Assembly: GCA_002928515.1 (NCBI GenBank)
Contig: PERI01000001.1
Coordinates: 496,001-560,000, forward strand
Length of the DNA stretch: 64,000 bases
Reading direction: 5' to 3'
Origin: Hyphomicrobium sp.
GTDB taxonomy: Bacteria > Pseudomonadota > Alphaproteobacteria > Rhizobiales > Hyphomicrobiaceae
Below are positions 1 through 9,648 of this stretch, piece by piece (within the stretch, counting starts at the first letter, position 1; each line of letters begins with the position of its first letter). The notes under the pieces were generated by a model. That model saw nothing but the letters and a program-made list of their open reading frames with translations, ran no database searches and had not been told where the DNA came from. The translations under genes were made by a program, and so were the position numbers.

Positions 1-1
1 T

Positions 2-148
2 GGCGTGATTTCAGGTGCGCTACATGAAGCAGATTATAATTTGCTGGCATCACCACCGGCAGAAAAATATTCTCGTCCAGTTTCCTACACAGACCTCACG
101 CCTGTGTTGTCTAGTAGTCAAGTGTGGGACAAGATTGAAATCCGCTAA
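2..148 (+). CDS. C-terminal end of an unrecognised protein (partial)
   Basis: An open frame runs from the window edge to a TAA at 146-148 and encodes the last 48 residues of a protein, ending SSSQVWDKIEIR. Nothing in this tail identifies a family, and its start lies outside the window. It converges on the hydrolase gene that ends at 170. The evidence is only the open frame and ordinary codon use, so the call is tentative. Confidence 0.45.
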   Translation, partial: GVISGALHEADYNLLASPPAEKYSRPVSYTDLTPVLSSSQVWDKIEIR

Positions 149-169
149 TGTCATACGTAATGCATAAAA

Positions 170-1171
170 TTAGCGCGGTGAATTGCACACCATTTTGCCG
201 GTGCCATCTGCACTTTTAATTTTGCTCGCAAATTGGTCAATATTGTCGAGCGTAGGGGCCCGCCAGCGGAAAAATTTCGATAACGTGAGTACGAGCCCGA
301 TGTGGCCGATGTTTTCGTATTCGGCTGTTTCGGCGCTGGTGCCTACGGCTGCCAATGCCGATGCTAACTCACGGGTGTTTTTGAGGTTCACGAGGTCGTC
401 GGCTAGGCCATGCACGAGAAGTGCTGGTGGAGGTCCTGCTTTAACGAACGTAATCGGTCTGGCGACATCCGGCGTTGCGCTGACAGACGCAAATGCATCG
501 CGTGTCGAAGGCCATGTTGTGGGCTCGAATGTATAAGGTCCAGCCATACCAATCAGTGCCGCAGGTGGTGTGACGGAAGGATTTTGCGAGGCGATAAAGC
601 GCCTGTCGAATGCGAGTTGGGCTGCCATGTGGGCACCTGCCGAGTGGCCCGCTACAATGATTGGACGGGCTGGTGTGCAAGATCGGGCAAGGTTGCGCTC
701 AGTCCAAGCATAAGCGGCGGCGGCATCTTCAACGAATTTCGGAAACTGGACTTCTGGATAGAGGCGATAATCTGGAATTACGGTCGTATAACCACGAGCT
801 GCAAATGCTTGTCCTACGAATGCATAGGTACCGCGATCGCCACTGGTCCAGCTGCCTCCGTATAAGAATACAATAATGGCATCGCGCTCCAAGGTGCCCG
901 ATGGCGGTCGATACACGTCGAGCCGATGGCGTGGGTTTGCATCATCAATATAAGCTATGTCGCTTTCGACGCTGGGTCCCCAGTCTCCAAAAAGTGAGCT
1001 GATGGCTTTCGTGGAGATCACGTCGAAACGCAAAAGCATCATGATGCCTACGAAGAAGACTGCCACCGTAAGGCTCGTAATGATACCGCCACGGATGATT
1101 GAGCGTACAACATTGGTACGTCGCTTGGTTTGCGTGAAGGTCCAAGTCGCTACAGGACGAACTCTAGGCAT
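170..1171 (-). CDS. Membrane-anchored alpha/beta hydrolase (esterase/lipase-like)
   Basis: A 333-aa protein with one N-terminal membrane segment (about residues 26-48) and an alpha/beta-hydrolase domain that should face the periplasm. Visible motifs are the oxyanion region YGGSW (104-108, Tyr replacing the usual first His of HGGxW), the YRLYPE block (135-140), the nucleophile elbow GHSAG (Ser177), HGLADD (acid near 258-259) and the final His290. This order matches the Aes/BD-FAE esterase group; the natural substrate cannot be read. The ATG at 1171 is preferred over an upstream GTG because AGGA lies upstream of it. It stands alone, with no clear operon. Confidence 0.85.
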   Translation of the reverse strand: MPRVRPVATWTFTQTKRRTNVVRSIIRGGIITSLTVAVFFVGIMMLLRFDVISTKAISSLFGDWGPSVESDIAYIDDANPRHRLDVYRPPSGTLERDAIIVFLYGGSWTSGDRGTYAFVGQAFAARGYTTVIPDYRLYPEVQFPKFVEDAAAAYAWTERNLARSCTPARPIIVAGHSAGAHMAAQLAFDRRFIASQNPSVTPPAALIGMAGPYTFEPTTWPSTRDAFASVSATPDVARPITFVKAGPPPALLVHGLADDLVNLKNTRELASALAAVGTSAETAEYENIGHIGLVLTLSKFFRWRAPTLDNIDQFASKIKSADGTGKMVCNSPR

Positions 1172-1466
1172 GAAGAAGATCCTGCGTGACGGCGGCACTA
1201 TCGATTAGGGGTGACTTGGATGAATGAGGTGGGGCCGAGAGTGCAAAGAATTTGAATATCATATGACGAGTATGACTGCCCACGATGGCTGTCACAACTC
1301 AACAGGCGATGGCGCGTAGCCGCAGTTCAGAAGTGAAACTCTTCGCGCAGTCCCATCGTACAGTTCTGGATGAGATATCCGGTTGGTTCAGGAATTATGA
1401 CTGCTCATCGCTATAAAACGTAAAAAAGTTGCGTCACAACCTGACCAACATTCCGGGGGGAACGAT
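1172..1466. other. Divergent intergenic region, no gene seen
   Basis: About 295 bases separate the hydrolase start from the first SRPBCC gene. It must hold promoters for both, but I see no clear -35/-10 pair, no hairpin with a T-run and no convincing small ORF. GGGGGG a few bases before the ATG at 1467 is the ribosome binding site of the downstream gene. Confidence 0.4.
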
Positions 1467-2108
1467 ATGCAGACGAAGAAAGTGCACAACATCAAAGTGC
1501 GCATAGTCAATTTTCTGAAGCTATTTGTGGCAACAGCCTCCATCTGTCATCCGGCCGCTGCATTTGAATTGAGTTCGGATGAGAAGGCGACGCTTAAATC
1601 TGGCCAAGCCGTCGTGAGGGTTGCTCCCACTGAGGCTCCTGCCGATGGGCATGTGATGGCTGCGATAGATATCGCAGCTCCGCGCGCACGCGTTTGGCAA
1701 GTGTTGTCGGACTGTGCGCATGCGCCCGCAGTTATGCCCAATCTCACGTATTGTGCTGTGTTAGAAAACGGCCCGGGCGGTCAGTGGGACATTCGTGAGC
1801 ATCGCGTTACGTGGATCAAGCTTTTGCCGGAAATTCGCACGCAATTTCGCTCGGACTACGTGAAAGATACGAGTATTCGCTTTCAATTGGTGGGTGGCGA
1901 TATGCGCGCTCTAGAAGGCGAATGGCGGCTCGAACCGCTGAAAGGTGGCGCGGCAACGCGGTTGACCTACAATGCGCGCGTTGGCTTTGGTGCATTGATC
2001 CCCGGGTTTGTTATTCGAAATGCGCTGGCAAACGATGTGCCTGGATTTTTAATGGCCATTAAAGCTGTCTCAACGCAGCCGAGCGCTCCGCAAACTGCTG
2101 CACAATGA
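1467..2108 (+). CDS. Exported SRPBCC (START-like) protein, copy 1
   Basis: 213 aa, with a basic N-terminus and a hydrophobic stretch ending near AAAFE (residue about 33) that looks like a cleaved signal peptide, so the domain is probably periplasmic. The rest matches the SRPBCC/START-like fold of the ribosome-association toxin RatA/Coq10 and polyketide-cyclase type, with the pattern DIxAPxxxVWxVLxD, REHR and RLTYxARV near the end. Such domains bind hydrophobic ligands; the ligand is unknown. It shares block-by-block similarity with the next gene (for example IREHR, LTY.. and the IPGF/MPSL helix), so the two arose by tandem duplication. A G-rich ribosome binding site precedes the ATG. Confidence 0.75.
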   Translation: MQTKKVHNIKVRIVNFLKLFVATASICHPAAAFELSSDEKATLKSGQAVVRVAPTEAPADGHVMAAIDIAAPRARVWQVLSDCAHAPAVMPNLTYCAVLENGPGGQWDIREHRVTWIKLLPEIRTQFRSDYVKDTSIRFQLVGGDMRALEGEWRLEPLKGGAATRLTYNARVGFGALIPGFVIRNALANDVPGFLMAIKAVSTQPSAPQTAAQ

Positions 2109-2240
2109 CAAACTCCACACAGTTTAGTGGAAACTGCGACTATGCGGATTTAAGATGCGCAGGGACAATTTCTCACGCGATGTAGGGTTTGTTTGAGGAA
2201 GGAAGCGTTTGTATTTCAGACTTACGGAGTAGTTTAAGCA

Positions 2241-2840
2241 ATGCCGCTCGCAACGCGTCTTATGCGTGGATGTTTTGCCCTGGCTTTGATTGCTTTGCCT
2301 GTGTGTGCAGGCAACTATGATAGCTTATCGCCTGATGATCTTGTTCAGCTTTCGAAAGGCGAGGCTGTCGTACATGTGTCTGAAGATGTGACGGGTCAGG
2401 CCGATGCGGTCATCATGGCTGCTATCAAAATTCCAACTTCGCCAGCTCGGCTTTTTTCTTTGATGCTCGATTGTCGGCGCTCGGTGCAATACGTTACAGG
2501 TCTGAAATCATGCAAAGTTTTGGAAGCTTCTCCAGATGGGCTGAGTGAAATTCGCGAACATCGCAGCCAGTGGGGTGCACTGTTTCCAGAGACGGTCAGT
2601 GTCTTTCGAGCCGACTACGTGCTCAATCGTGAGATCAAATTTGAACGCGTGCGTGGTGATCTCCGGTATCTCAAAGGTGCATGGCACATGGAGCCCGAGA
2701 GTGGCGGCAAGACTACGCGCCTGACTTACGAATCGCGCATTGGCGTCAACATACTGATGCCGAGCTTGCTGATCCGCTCAACACTTGCGGACGATATTAA
2801 AAAGCTACTTATGGCGCTGCGCGCCGAAGTGCAAAAATAG
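2241..2840 (+). CDS. Exported SRPBCC (START-like) protein, copy 2
   Basis: 199 aa, a paralogue of the preceding gene. An N-terminal hydrophobic segment (about residues 8-22, ending PVCAGN) looks like a signal peptide. The domain keeps the same landmarks: AAIKIPTSPARLF, IREHRSQWG, FRADYV, GDLRYLKGAW, RLTYESRIG and a C-terminal amphipathic helix. About 130 bases separate the copies, so they may be transcribed separately. Ligand and partner are unknown. GGAG occurs about 11 bases before the ATG. Periplasmic lipid or quinone handling is possible, but that is a guess from the fold only. Confidence 0.72.
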   Translation: MPLATRLMRGCFALALIALPVCAGNYDSLSPDDLVQLSKGEAVVHVSEDVTGQADAVIMAAIKIPTSPARLFSLMLDCRRSVQYVTGLKSCKVLEASPDGLSEIREHRSQWGALFPETVSVFRADYVLNREIKFERVRGDLRYLKGAWHMEPESGGKTTRLTYESRIGVNILMPSLLIRSTLADDIKKLLMALRAEVQK

Positions 2841-2854
2841 AGATGTCGAAAGCA

Positions 2855-3346
2855 CTACAAAGTGCGCGCACGAGCTTTACCAGCGACGGTTGCTGAATCA
2901 CCTTCGATTTCCATCACGAAGCGGATCGGTTTCTTTGAAGCCTTCAAAGTATCGCGAGCCGTCACTAGGACGAAATGCGACGGTGTTTTGCCGGTATCGA
3001 CGTCGATAACGCCAGGGGCAAATTCTGCAACAGCAGAGACTTCAAAATTACTGAGCTCACCGCCAAGGCTCATAGAGATGCGATCTCCAACCGCCACGGT
3101 TTTTGTGACCGGTGCTCCACCATCTTGGCGAATGGCGCTCAACCAATAATCTTCGGTTCCGGCAAGTGGGGCAAGTTTAGCCACCTGCTGCGATGTTGTG
3201 TCAAAACCATGGAGTGCTGTTTGGAATGTGCTCCGAAGTACGGTTTCAGAACTGGTAGAAACGATTAAGGCAACCATAGCTAAACCAGTCACCGCACATC
3301 CAGTTACGAGATTGCGCAAAGAAGGCATCGGATACCGCTTCGTCAT
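2855..3346 (-). CDS. Small exported or membrane-anchored protein of unknown function
   Basis: 163 aa with one hydrophobic segment near the N-terminus (about residues 12-29), then a polar, mainly beta-predicted domain (VAVGDRISMSLGGELSNFEV and a later DTGKTPSHFVLVTAR block). No family recognised. AGGAG sits about 9 bases before the ATG, which supports the start. The gene converges on SRPBCC copy 2 with only 14 bases between the stops. The anchored domain would lie in the periplasm. Confidence 0.65.
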   Translation of the reverse strand: MTKRYPMPSLRNLVTGCAVTGLAMVALIVSTSSETVLRSTFQTALHGFDTTSQQVAKLAPLAGTEDYWLSAIRQDGGAPVTKTVAVGDRISMSLGGELSNFEVSAVAEFAPGVIDVDTGKTPSHFVLVTARDTLKASKKPIRFVMEIEGDSATVAGKARARTL

Positions 3347-3494
3347 TCGCAGAACTCCTTGGTGACCTCTGGTCGTCGATTCCGTAATACCGAACTAAGC
3401 ATATCTTAATAGTCCGAAATACGGCGGATGGTTCACTTGCCACGCGAATATGGCAGTGTATCCCGACTTATGATGTAGGAAATCGCCTATAAGC

Positions 3495-3968
3495 TTACGA
3501 GATGCTTACTTTATTCATGAATTGTCTGTTGATCCGGCTCTGGCTCGGCACGGCATAAACCCGGCGCAAATGCCTGAAAATGGCCAGGTTGAGCGCCGCC
3601 AAGATCGAAAAAGCTACAGCCAGAAGACCCCAGGCGGCATCCGTGCTGGTACGGCGAAAAACGGCATTTGAATTTTTCGATGACGAAGTTGTGGCGATTT
3701 GTACGACTGGAGCGTTATCGTCTTCATTGACAACGGCATTTTGTATTAAAGTTGCGTGCGTTGTCTCGACCATCACAGTGCCGACTGTATGGGGGCTGGC
3801 GGCTGAAGGGTGACTGACGATTATGGCTGAAACCAAGGTAAAAACGACCAAGGCTCCGATGGCATCGAGAGCTGGCCGAACAAAGTAATGGCGCTCGCGA
3901 AATCTATCAGCTTTCGCACCCGTCTGGCATTGCTCAGTACTACCACCAAGTGTGGTCCGATCCGTCAT
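3495..3968 (-). CDS. Small two-helix membrane protein of unknown function
   Basis: 157 aa when started at the ATG at 3968, which has GGAGGG about 7 bases upstream; a longer frame from 4010 lacks such a site. One hydrophobic segment lies in the first third (DAIGALVVFTLVSAIIV) and another near the C-terminus (AAWGLLAVAFSILAALNLAIF), so both ends are probably cytoplasmic with a short periplasmic loop. The tail HLRRVYAVPSQSRINRQ is basic. No family recognised. It is transcribed away from the aminotransferase gene. Confidence 0.6.
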   Translation of the reverse strand: MTDRTTLGGSTEQCQTGAKADRFRERHYFVRPALDAIGALVVFTLVSAIIVSHPSAASPHTVGTVMVETTHATLIQNAVVNEDDNAPVVQIATTSSSKNSNAVFRRTSTDAAWGLLAVAFSILAALNLAIFRHLRRVYAVPSQSRINRQFMNKVSIS

Positions 3969-5492
<1,524 letters not shown>

Positions 5493-5498
5493 ATTTTC

Positions 5499-5597
5499 AT
5501 GGCTGAGCGCATTGCGAAGTGTCGGTCTTGCGCCGCTTGGTGCTTTGCTTTGATCTTAACACTTGCCGTGCTGGGATTGAGTTGGTGGATTGGCTGA
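5499..5597 (+). CDS. Possible 32-aa membrane microprotein
   Basis: An ATG 6 bases after the aminotransferase stop opens a frame ending at TGA 5595-5597. The peptide starts MAERIAKCRSCAAW, continues into a hydrophobic helix (ALILTLAVLGL) and ends SWWIG, as in small single-pass proteins. There is no good ribosome binding site; expression would need coupling to the upstream gene. It may be a chance frame. Confidence 0.2.
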   Translation: MAERIAKCRSCAAWCFALILTLAVLGLSWWIG

Positions 5598-5611
5598 CGA
5601 CGTCATAGAGC

Positions 5612-5646
5612 CGCAAAACAAAAGAGCGCACAACAACGTGCGCTCT
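5612..5646 (-). terminator. Intrinsic terminator of the 86-aa gene
   Basis: A perfect 9-bp inverted repeat, AGAGCGCAC (5623-5631) with GTGCGCTCT (5638-5646) and a 6-base loop, is followed on the minus strand by TTTTGTTTTG. It sits about 45 bases beyond the stop of the minus-strand gene 5690-5950 and supports that gene being transcribed. Confidence 0.8.
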
Positions 5647-5689
5647 GTGACGCTTGCCTTATGCAAGCTACCGCATTGAAGATCGATAT

Positions 5690-5950
5690 CTAAGCTGGCG
5701 CTCCGCCGGCAAATCGCCCTGACAACCAGCCCCACGCCGTCGTACTCCATGCGCTTGGCTGATAGCCAAGACCTACCGGACTACCATCGAGTGATGGGAC
5801 TACCGGGCGCCAAATGGCGAGCGATGTCGCTGGTTGTGATTTGAATTCAAAGATAGAAGGCTCGCTGCCGAAATTCTCGGGCAGTTCCTCTTCTGCGACC
5901 ATAACGTAACCCGCGGCGTGAGCGGCGGACATCAAAGATTCTATACTCAT
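5690..5950 (-). CDS. Small protein of unknown function (86 aa)
   Basis: 86 aa, soluble, with an acidic N-terminal half (AEEELPENFG) and a C-terminus rich in Gly, Trp and Ser (GYQPSAWSTTAWGWLSG). No family recognised. Support for reality comes from a GAGG-type ribosome binding site about 9 bases before the ATG and a clean intrinsic terminator just downstream at 5612-5646. It stands alone between the convergent aminotransferase and the divergent EF-G paralogue gene. Confidence 0.6.
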   Translation of the reverse strand: MSIESLMSAAHAAGYVMVAEEELPENFGSEPSIFEFKSQPATSLAIWRPVVPSLDGSPVGLGYQPSAWSTTAWGWLSGRFAGGAPA

Positions 5951-6312
5951 AACCCAGCCTCATACGTCCTGAGCCAACTTCCCTCTGGCCCGATCCGCCA
6001 TTTGCTCGTGTGCCCAACACGTTCAAAGCGCGGTCCAACCATGATGCGGCAAGTCTGACTTAATTCAAGTTATTTTTGTATTATCGAAGCATATGAGATT
6101 CATTTTTCTTTATTGGTTGATGTGCACTGCAGTATTCGACGGCATTGCAATGGCAATACTCTTCGCATTGCAATACGTCGGTTTCACGAAACTGTGCGAC
6201 GTATAATTGTTGTTTCCCTCTCGCTTTAGAGTGACGATTACGCTGCCGCTCTCGTCGAGGTGCGGGGCGCGGCTTTAGCGTTGGCGCGCGCCTCATATAG
6301 GGAGCGGCAGTC
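5951..6312. other. Intergenic region upstream of the EF-G paralogue; one possible microprotein
   Basis: About 360 bases without a firm gene. A plus-strand frame at 6093-6206 encodes 37 residues that are strongly hydrophobic (MRFIFLYWLM... ending FTKLCDV), but its ribosome binding site is poor, so I do not call it. The stretch is AT-rich around 6060-6110, plausible for a promoter of the downstream gene. No hairpin terminator was seen. Confidence 0.35.
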
Positions 6313-8397
6313 ATGGCAAATTCGGAAACGCCGAAAGGTGGCAGCGGTGCACAGGGCGGGAGAGTAGGGGTTCGACCCGCGCGATGCATCGCGCTGATCG
6401 GACCCTTCGCAAGCGGTAAGACAACACTTCTCGAAGCCATTCTCGCGCGTGCAGGAAGCATCGCAAAACCAGGCAGTATTGCAGCAAAATCAACGGTTGG
6501 GGATACTTCGCCCGAAGCTCGCGATCACGCTATGAGCGTCGGCCTTAACGTCGCTGATGTGAACTTCCTGGACGATGTATTTACCTTTATCGATTGTCCT
6601 GGCTCTGTCGAATTTGCTCATGAAGGTGCGCTCGCTTTGCAGGCCTGCGATGCGGCTGTTGTGGTGTGCGAACCCGATGTGCGGCGTGTGCCAGCATTGC
6701 AAATGATTTTAAAACGGCTGGAAGACATCGGCCTTCCGCATCTGCTGTTCTTAAACAAGATTGACAGTTTTACGACGCCCGTGCGCGAGATCATTCCGTC
6801 TTTACAGCCCGCAAGTGCGAAACCGCTGGTGCTGCGACAAATCCCAATTTGGGAAAATGGCATAGCGACCGGGTTTGTCGATTTGGCTTCCGAGCGCGCC
6901 TACGTGTACCGCGAGCACGCTGAGAGCAAGATCATTGAGCTGCCATCGGTCATTGCTGAGCGCGAAAAAGAAGCGCGCTTTGAGATGCTCGAACGACTTG
7001 CCGATTACGATGACGCATTGATGGAGCAATTGCTGTCCGACATTCCGCCGCCGAACGATCACGTTTTTAGCGATTTGACCAAGGAATTGCGTGAGGGATT
7101 AATTTGTCCAGTCCTGCTGGGATCTGCCGAACACGGCAATGGCATTTTGCGTCTGCTCAAGGCGCTACGTCACGAAGCGCCGTTCGTGGAAGAGACGGCT
7201 CGACGCCTCGGTGTTGGAGAAGCCAAATCGGCAGCTTACGTCTTCAAAAGCGTGCACACGAAATCTGGCGGTAAACTTTCATTTGCGCGCGTTTTGGCCG
7301 GTGATATTCCAGACAGCGCAACTCTTTATGGCCCTCAAGGCAAAGAGGAGCGTGCGGCCGGTATTTTTTCTATTCGCGGAGAGGATACGCAAAAGCGTGG
7401 GGCCGCCAAACCCGGAGATACTATTGCGCTGGGACGGCTTGAGCATATTCAATCTGGCGAGACAATCTCGACAGTCAAAGGTGGTGTCGCGCAAATCGAA
7501 ACATGTGCTGCACCCGAGGCAGCACTTGCCATTGGTCTTGGGCTGAAAGACCGCAAAGACGAGGTGAAGCTATCTGCGGCGGTTGCAAAACTCGTCGAAG
7601 AAGACCCCTCCTTATCCATCGAACACAATGCCGAAATGCATCAGATCTTACTGCATGGGCAAGGCGAGATGCACATTCGCGTCGCGCTTGAAAGGTTACA
7701 GCGCAAGTATGGTATCGAGGTCGTGCGAGAGCGGCGTAGAATTCCCTACAAGGAAACGATCAAGGGCAGCACCGAGGTCCGTGCGCGCCATAAAAAGCAA
7801 TCGGGCGGCCATGGTCAGTTCGGTGATGTGAAGGTCACGATCACATCTCTACCACGCGGCAGCGGTGTGCAGTTCAGCGAGACCATTACGGGTGGTGCGA
7901 TACCGAAGAACTACATTCCATCGGTCGAAATCGGTGTGCGCGATTATCTGACCGAAGGACCGCTCGGTTTTCCGGTGGTCGATATTGGCGTCACGCTGAC
8001 CGATGGATCGTTCCATGCGGTGGATTCCTCCGACATGGCGTTTCGCCAAGCTGGACGACTGGCTATGTCTGAAGGATTGCCGAAATGCACACCTGTGCTG
8101 CTGGAGCCGGTAATGGCCGTCTCCATTGCTGTTCCCTCAGAAGCCAATGCGCGCATCAATGGCATCATTGCGCAACGTCGTGGACAAATCCTGGGTTTCG
8201 ATGCGCGTCAAGGATGGCCGGGCTGGGACGTCATCGAAGCGCACATTCCCGCATCCGAAATGGATAATTTGATTATCGATTTGAGGTCCGCAACGGCGGG
8301 GGTCGGTTCATTCAGCTCTAAGTTCGATCACTTGTCAGAACTGAGCGGGCGGCTGAAAGACCAGGTGCTAGCCTCCACGCGCGAGGCGGCAGCTTAG
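6313..8397 (+). CDS. Elongation factor G paralogue (EF-G-like GTPase)
   Basis: 694 aa, full EF-G length and domain order: G domain, domain II, domain III, domain IV (HKKQSGGHGQFGDV, then GGAIPKNYIPSVE) and domain V ending QRRGQILGFD. It should bind GTP and the ribosome, but the GTPase centre is unusual: the P-loop is GPFASGKT (30-37) and NKID (148-151) is intact, while the usual RGITI switch-I block reads HAMSV and the DTPGH motif reads DCPGS (94-98), replacing the catalytic His with Ser98. It is therefore probably not the housekeeping translocase, which normally sits with rpsL/rpsG/tuf. A second-copy role (recycling, stress or target protection) is inference. It stands alone with a GGGAG-type ribosome binding site. 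Confidence 0.85.
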   Translation: MANSETPKGGSGAQGGRVGVRPARCIALIGPFASGKTTLLEAILARAGSIAKPGSIAAKSTVGDTSPEARDHAMSVGLNVADVNFLDDVFTFIDCPGSVEFAHEGALALQACDAAVVVCEPDVRRVPALQMILKRLEDIGLPHLLFLNKIDSFTTPVREIIPSLQPASAKPLVLRQIPIWENGIATGFVDLASERAYVYREHAESKIIELPSVIAEREKEARFEMLERLADYDDALMEQLLSDIPPPNDHVFSDLTKELREGLICPVLLGSAEHGNGILRLLKALRHEAPFVEETARRLGVGEAKSAAYVFKSVHTKSGGKLSFARVLAGDIPDSATLYGPQGKEERAAGIFSIRGEDTQKRGAAKPGDTIALGRLEHIQSGETISTVKGGVAQIETCAAPEAALAIGLGLKDRKDEVKLSAAVAKLVEEDPSLSIEHNAEMHQILLHGQGEMHIRVALERLQRKYGIEVVRERRRIPYKETIKGSTEVRARHKKQSGGHGQFGDVKVTITSLPRGSGVQFSETITGGAIPKNYIPSVEIGVRDYLTEGPLGFPVVDIGVTLTDGSFHAVDSSDMAFRQAGRLAMSEGLPKCTPVLLEPVMAVSIAVPSEANARINGIIAQRRGQILGFDARQGWPGWDVIEAHIPASEMDNLIIDLRSATAGVGSFSSKFDHLSELSGRLKDQVLASTREAAA

Positions 8398-8416
8398 TTG
8401 GCTGCGATGCAATCAA

Positions 8417-8444
8417 GCGAGGAGCAACGACCGTTGCTCTTCGC
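8417..8444. terminator. Hairpin between convergent genes, probable two-way terminator
   Basis: GCGAGGAGCAACG (8417-8429) pairs with CGTTGCTCTTCGC (8432-8444), with one G-T pair and a tiny loop. It lies between the EF-G paralogue stop and the fdsD stop. On the plus strand it is followed by ATTATTAT; the minus-strand side has only a weak T-run. Confidence 0.6.
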
Positions 8445-8455
8445 ATTATTATAGC

Positions 8456-8758
8456 TCAACCGTCGCCGCCGCCTGGAGCAATGCTAGGTTCGGCACCCTT
8501 GGGTTGTTTGCATTGGCTGGTAACCTTTGCTGGTTTCGGTGCCAATGGACCTTTGAAATATATCGCCATGGCTTCGCTGAGTAACGGCGAGAGCCCTTCT
8601 CCACCTGTATCCATATGTGCCTTGAGTGCATTGCGCATGCGCGGATCCCAAAACGCATGGATGTGTTTGGCGATGCCGTCGATGGCTTCGTTCTTAGGAT
8701 AGGTGACGAAATAATCGGCGATCTGGTTGGCCATACGGGCGAGGTCGGAACTTTGCAT
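8456..8758 (-). CDS. fdsD: Formate dehydrogenase delta subunit
   Basis: 100 aa. The first 70 residues match the FdsD family well (DLARMANQIADYF, FWDPRMRNAL, GGEGLSPLLSEA), and the proline/lysine-rich tail is variable. FdsD is a small accessory subunit of the cytoplasmic NAD-linked molybdenum formate dehydrogenase; its role in enzyme assembly or stability is known only in outline. It is the last gene of the fds operon, 31 bases after fdhD, the usual fdsGBACD order. No strong ribosome binding site is visible before this ATG. Confidence 0.88.
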   Translation of the reverse strand: MQSSDLARMANQIADYFVTYPKNEAIDGIAKHIHAFWDPRMRNALKAHMDTGGEGLSPLLSEAMAIYFKGPLAPKPAKVTSQCKQPKGAEPSIAPGGGDG

Positions 8759-8789
8759 ATAACGACTTTCGGTAGAGGTGAGAGCAAAC

Positions 8790-9611
8790 TTAGGTATTCA
8801 AAACGACGACCGCGTCACGTTGCAGCGCGGCCAGGAAGAGATTTGCGGATTTTGCGATGTCGAGGGCGAGCGCGGTCGGTGCTGAAACGGTGACGAGTGC
8901 GCCGATGCCTGCGGTCACGCATTTCTGTACCAGTTCGTAGCTGCATCGGCTGGTCATCAAAACGAAGCCGGACGCACGATCAATATCGGCCTGAACCAGC
9001 GCACCAATCAGCTTATCGAGCGCGTTGTGACGACCGACATCTTCGCGCACCAGCAGAATTTCGCCATCAGGCGATACCCATGCGGCGCCGTGCACCGATC
9101 TATTCAGCCGATTCATGGGCTGATGTTCTGAAAGCGATGCTGCGGCTGTGAGAATGGCCGCAGGCGATGGAGTCCATGTGCGTTGCAATGATGTCAGCGG
9201 TCGTAAAGCCGCGTCGATGTCTTCAACGCCGCACAGGCCGCAACCTGAACGGCCTTCGATGGCCCGACGCACAAGCCTTGATTTTTCGATCGCAGCTTCA
9301 GGTACGGCGATATCGACCGTCACGCCGTTTTCAACGGGCATGACAAGCACGCCTATGATTTGGCTGGGGTCGGGCAGAATACCTTCGGCAAGCGCAAGCC
9401 CAATGGCAAAATCGCGCAGGTCGGTGGGCGTTGCCATCATCACGGTGAACGGCTCGGAGTTGAATTGCAAAGCGACGGGCGTTTCTTCCGGTACCTGCCA
9501 CGAGACAGCTTGCGTTGAGCCATCTGCTCGATAAGTCATGCCTTCAGCCGTGCGCGAGCAAACGTCACCCGACGCCGCCTTTGCAAACACAGCTTTCGGC
9601 ATGACGTTCAT
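8790..9611 (-). CDS. fdhD: Formate dehydrogenase accessory sulfurtransferase FdhD (FdsC)
   Basis: 273 aa, normal FdhD length. FdhD passes sulfur from an IscS-type desulfurase to the molybdenum cofactor before insertion into formate dehydrogenase, and the operon copy is often named FdsC. The functional CxxC loop is seen as SGCGLCG (Cys124, Cys127). Other family blocks are MATPTDLRDFAIG, VREDVGRHNALDKLIG and MTSRCSYELVQK. It follows fdsA by 37 bases and precedes fdsD, so the maturation factor is made with its client. Confidence 0.95.
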   Translation of the reverse strand: MNVMPKAVFAKAASGDVCSRTAEGMTYRADGSTQAVSWQVPEETPVALQFNSEPFTVMMATPTDLRDFAIGLALAEGILPDPSQIIGVLVMPVENGVTVDIAVPEAAIEKSRLVRRAIEGRSGCGLCGVEDIDAALRPLTSLQRTWTPSPAAILTAAASLSEHQPMNRLNRSVHGAAWVSPDGEILLVREDVGRHNALDKLIGALVQADIDRASGFVLMTSRCSYELVQKCVTAGIGALVTVSAPTALALDIAKSANLFLAALQRDAVVVLNT

Positions 9612-9648
9612 AACTGCGACGGCTCCTCAGCAACTTTGACTGCGGCGG

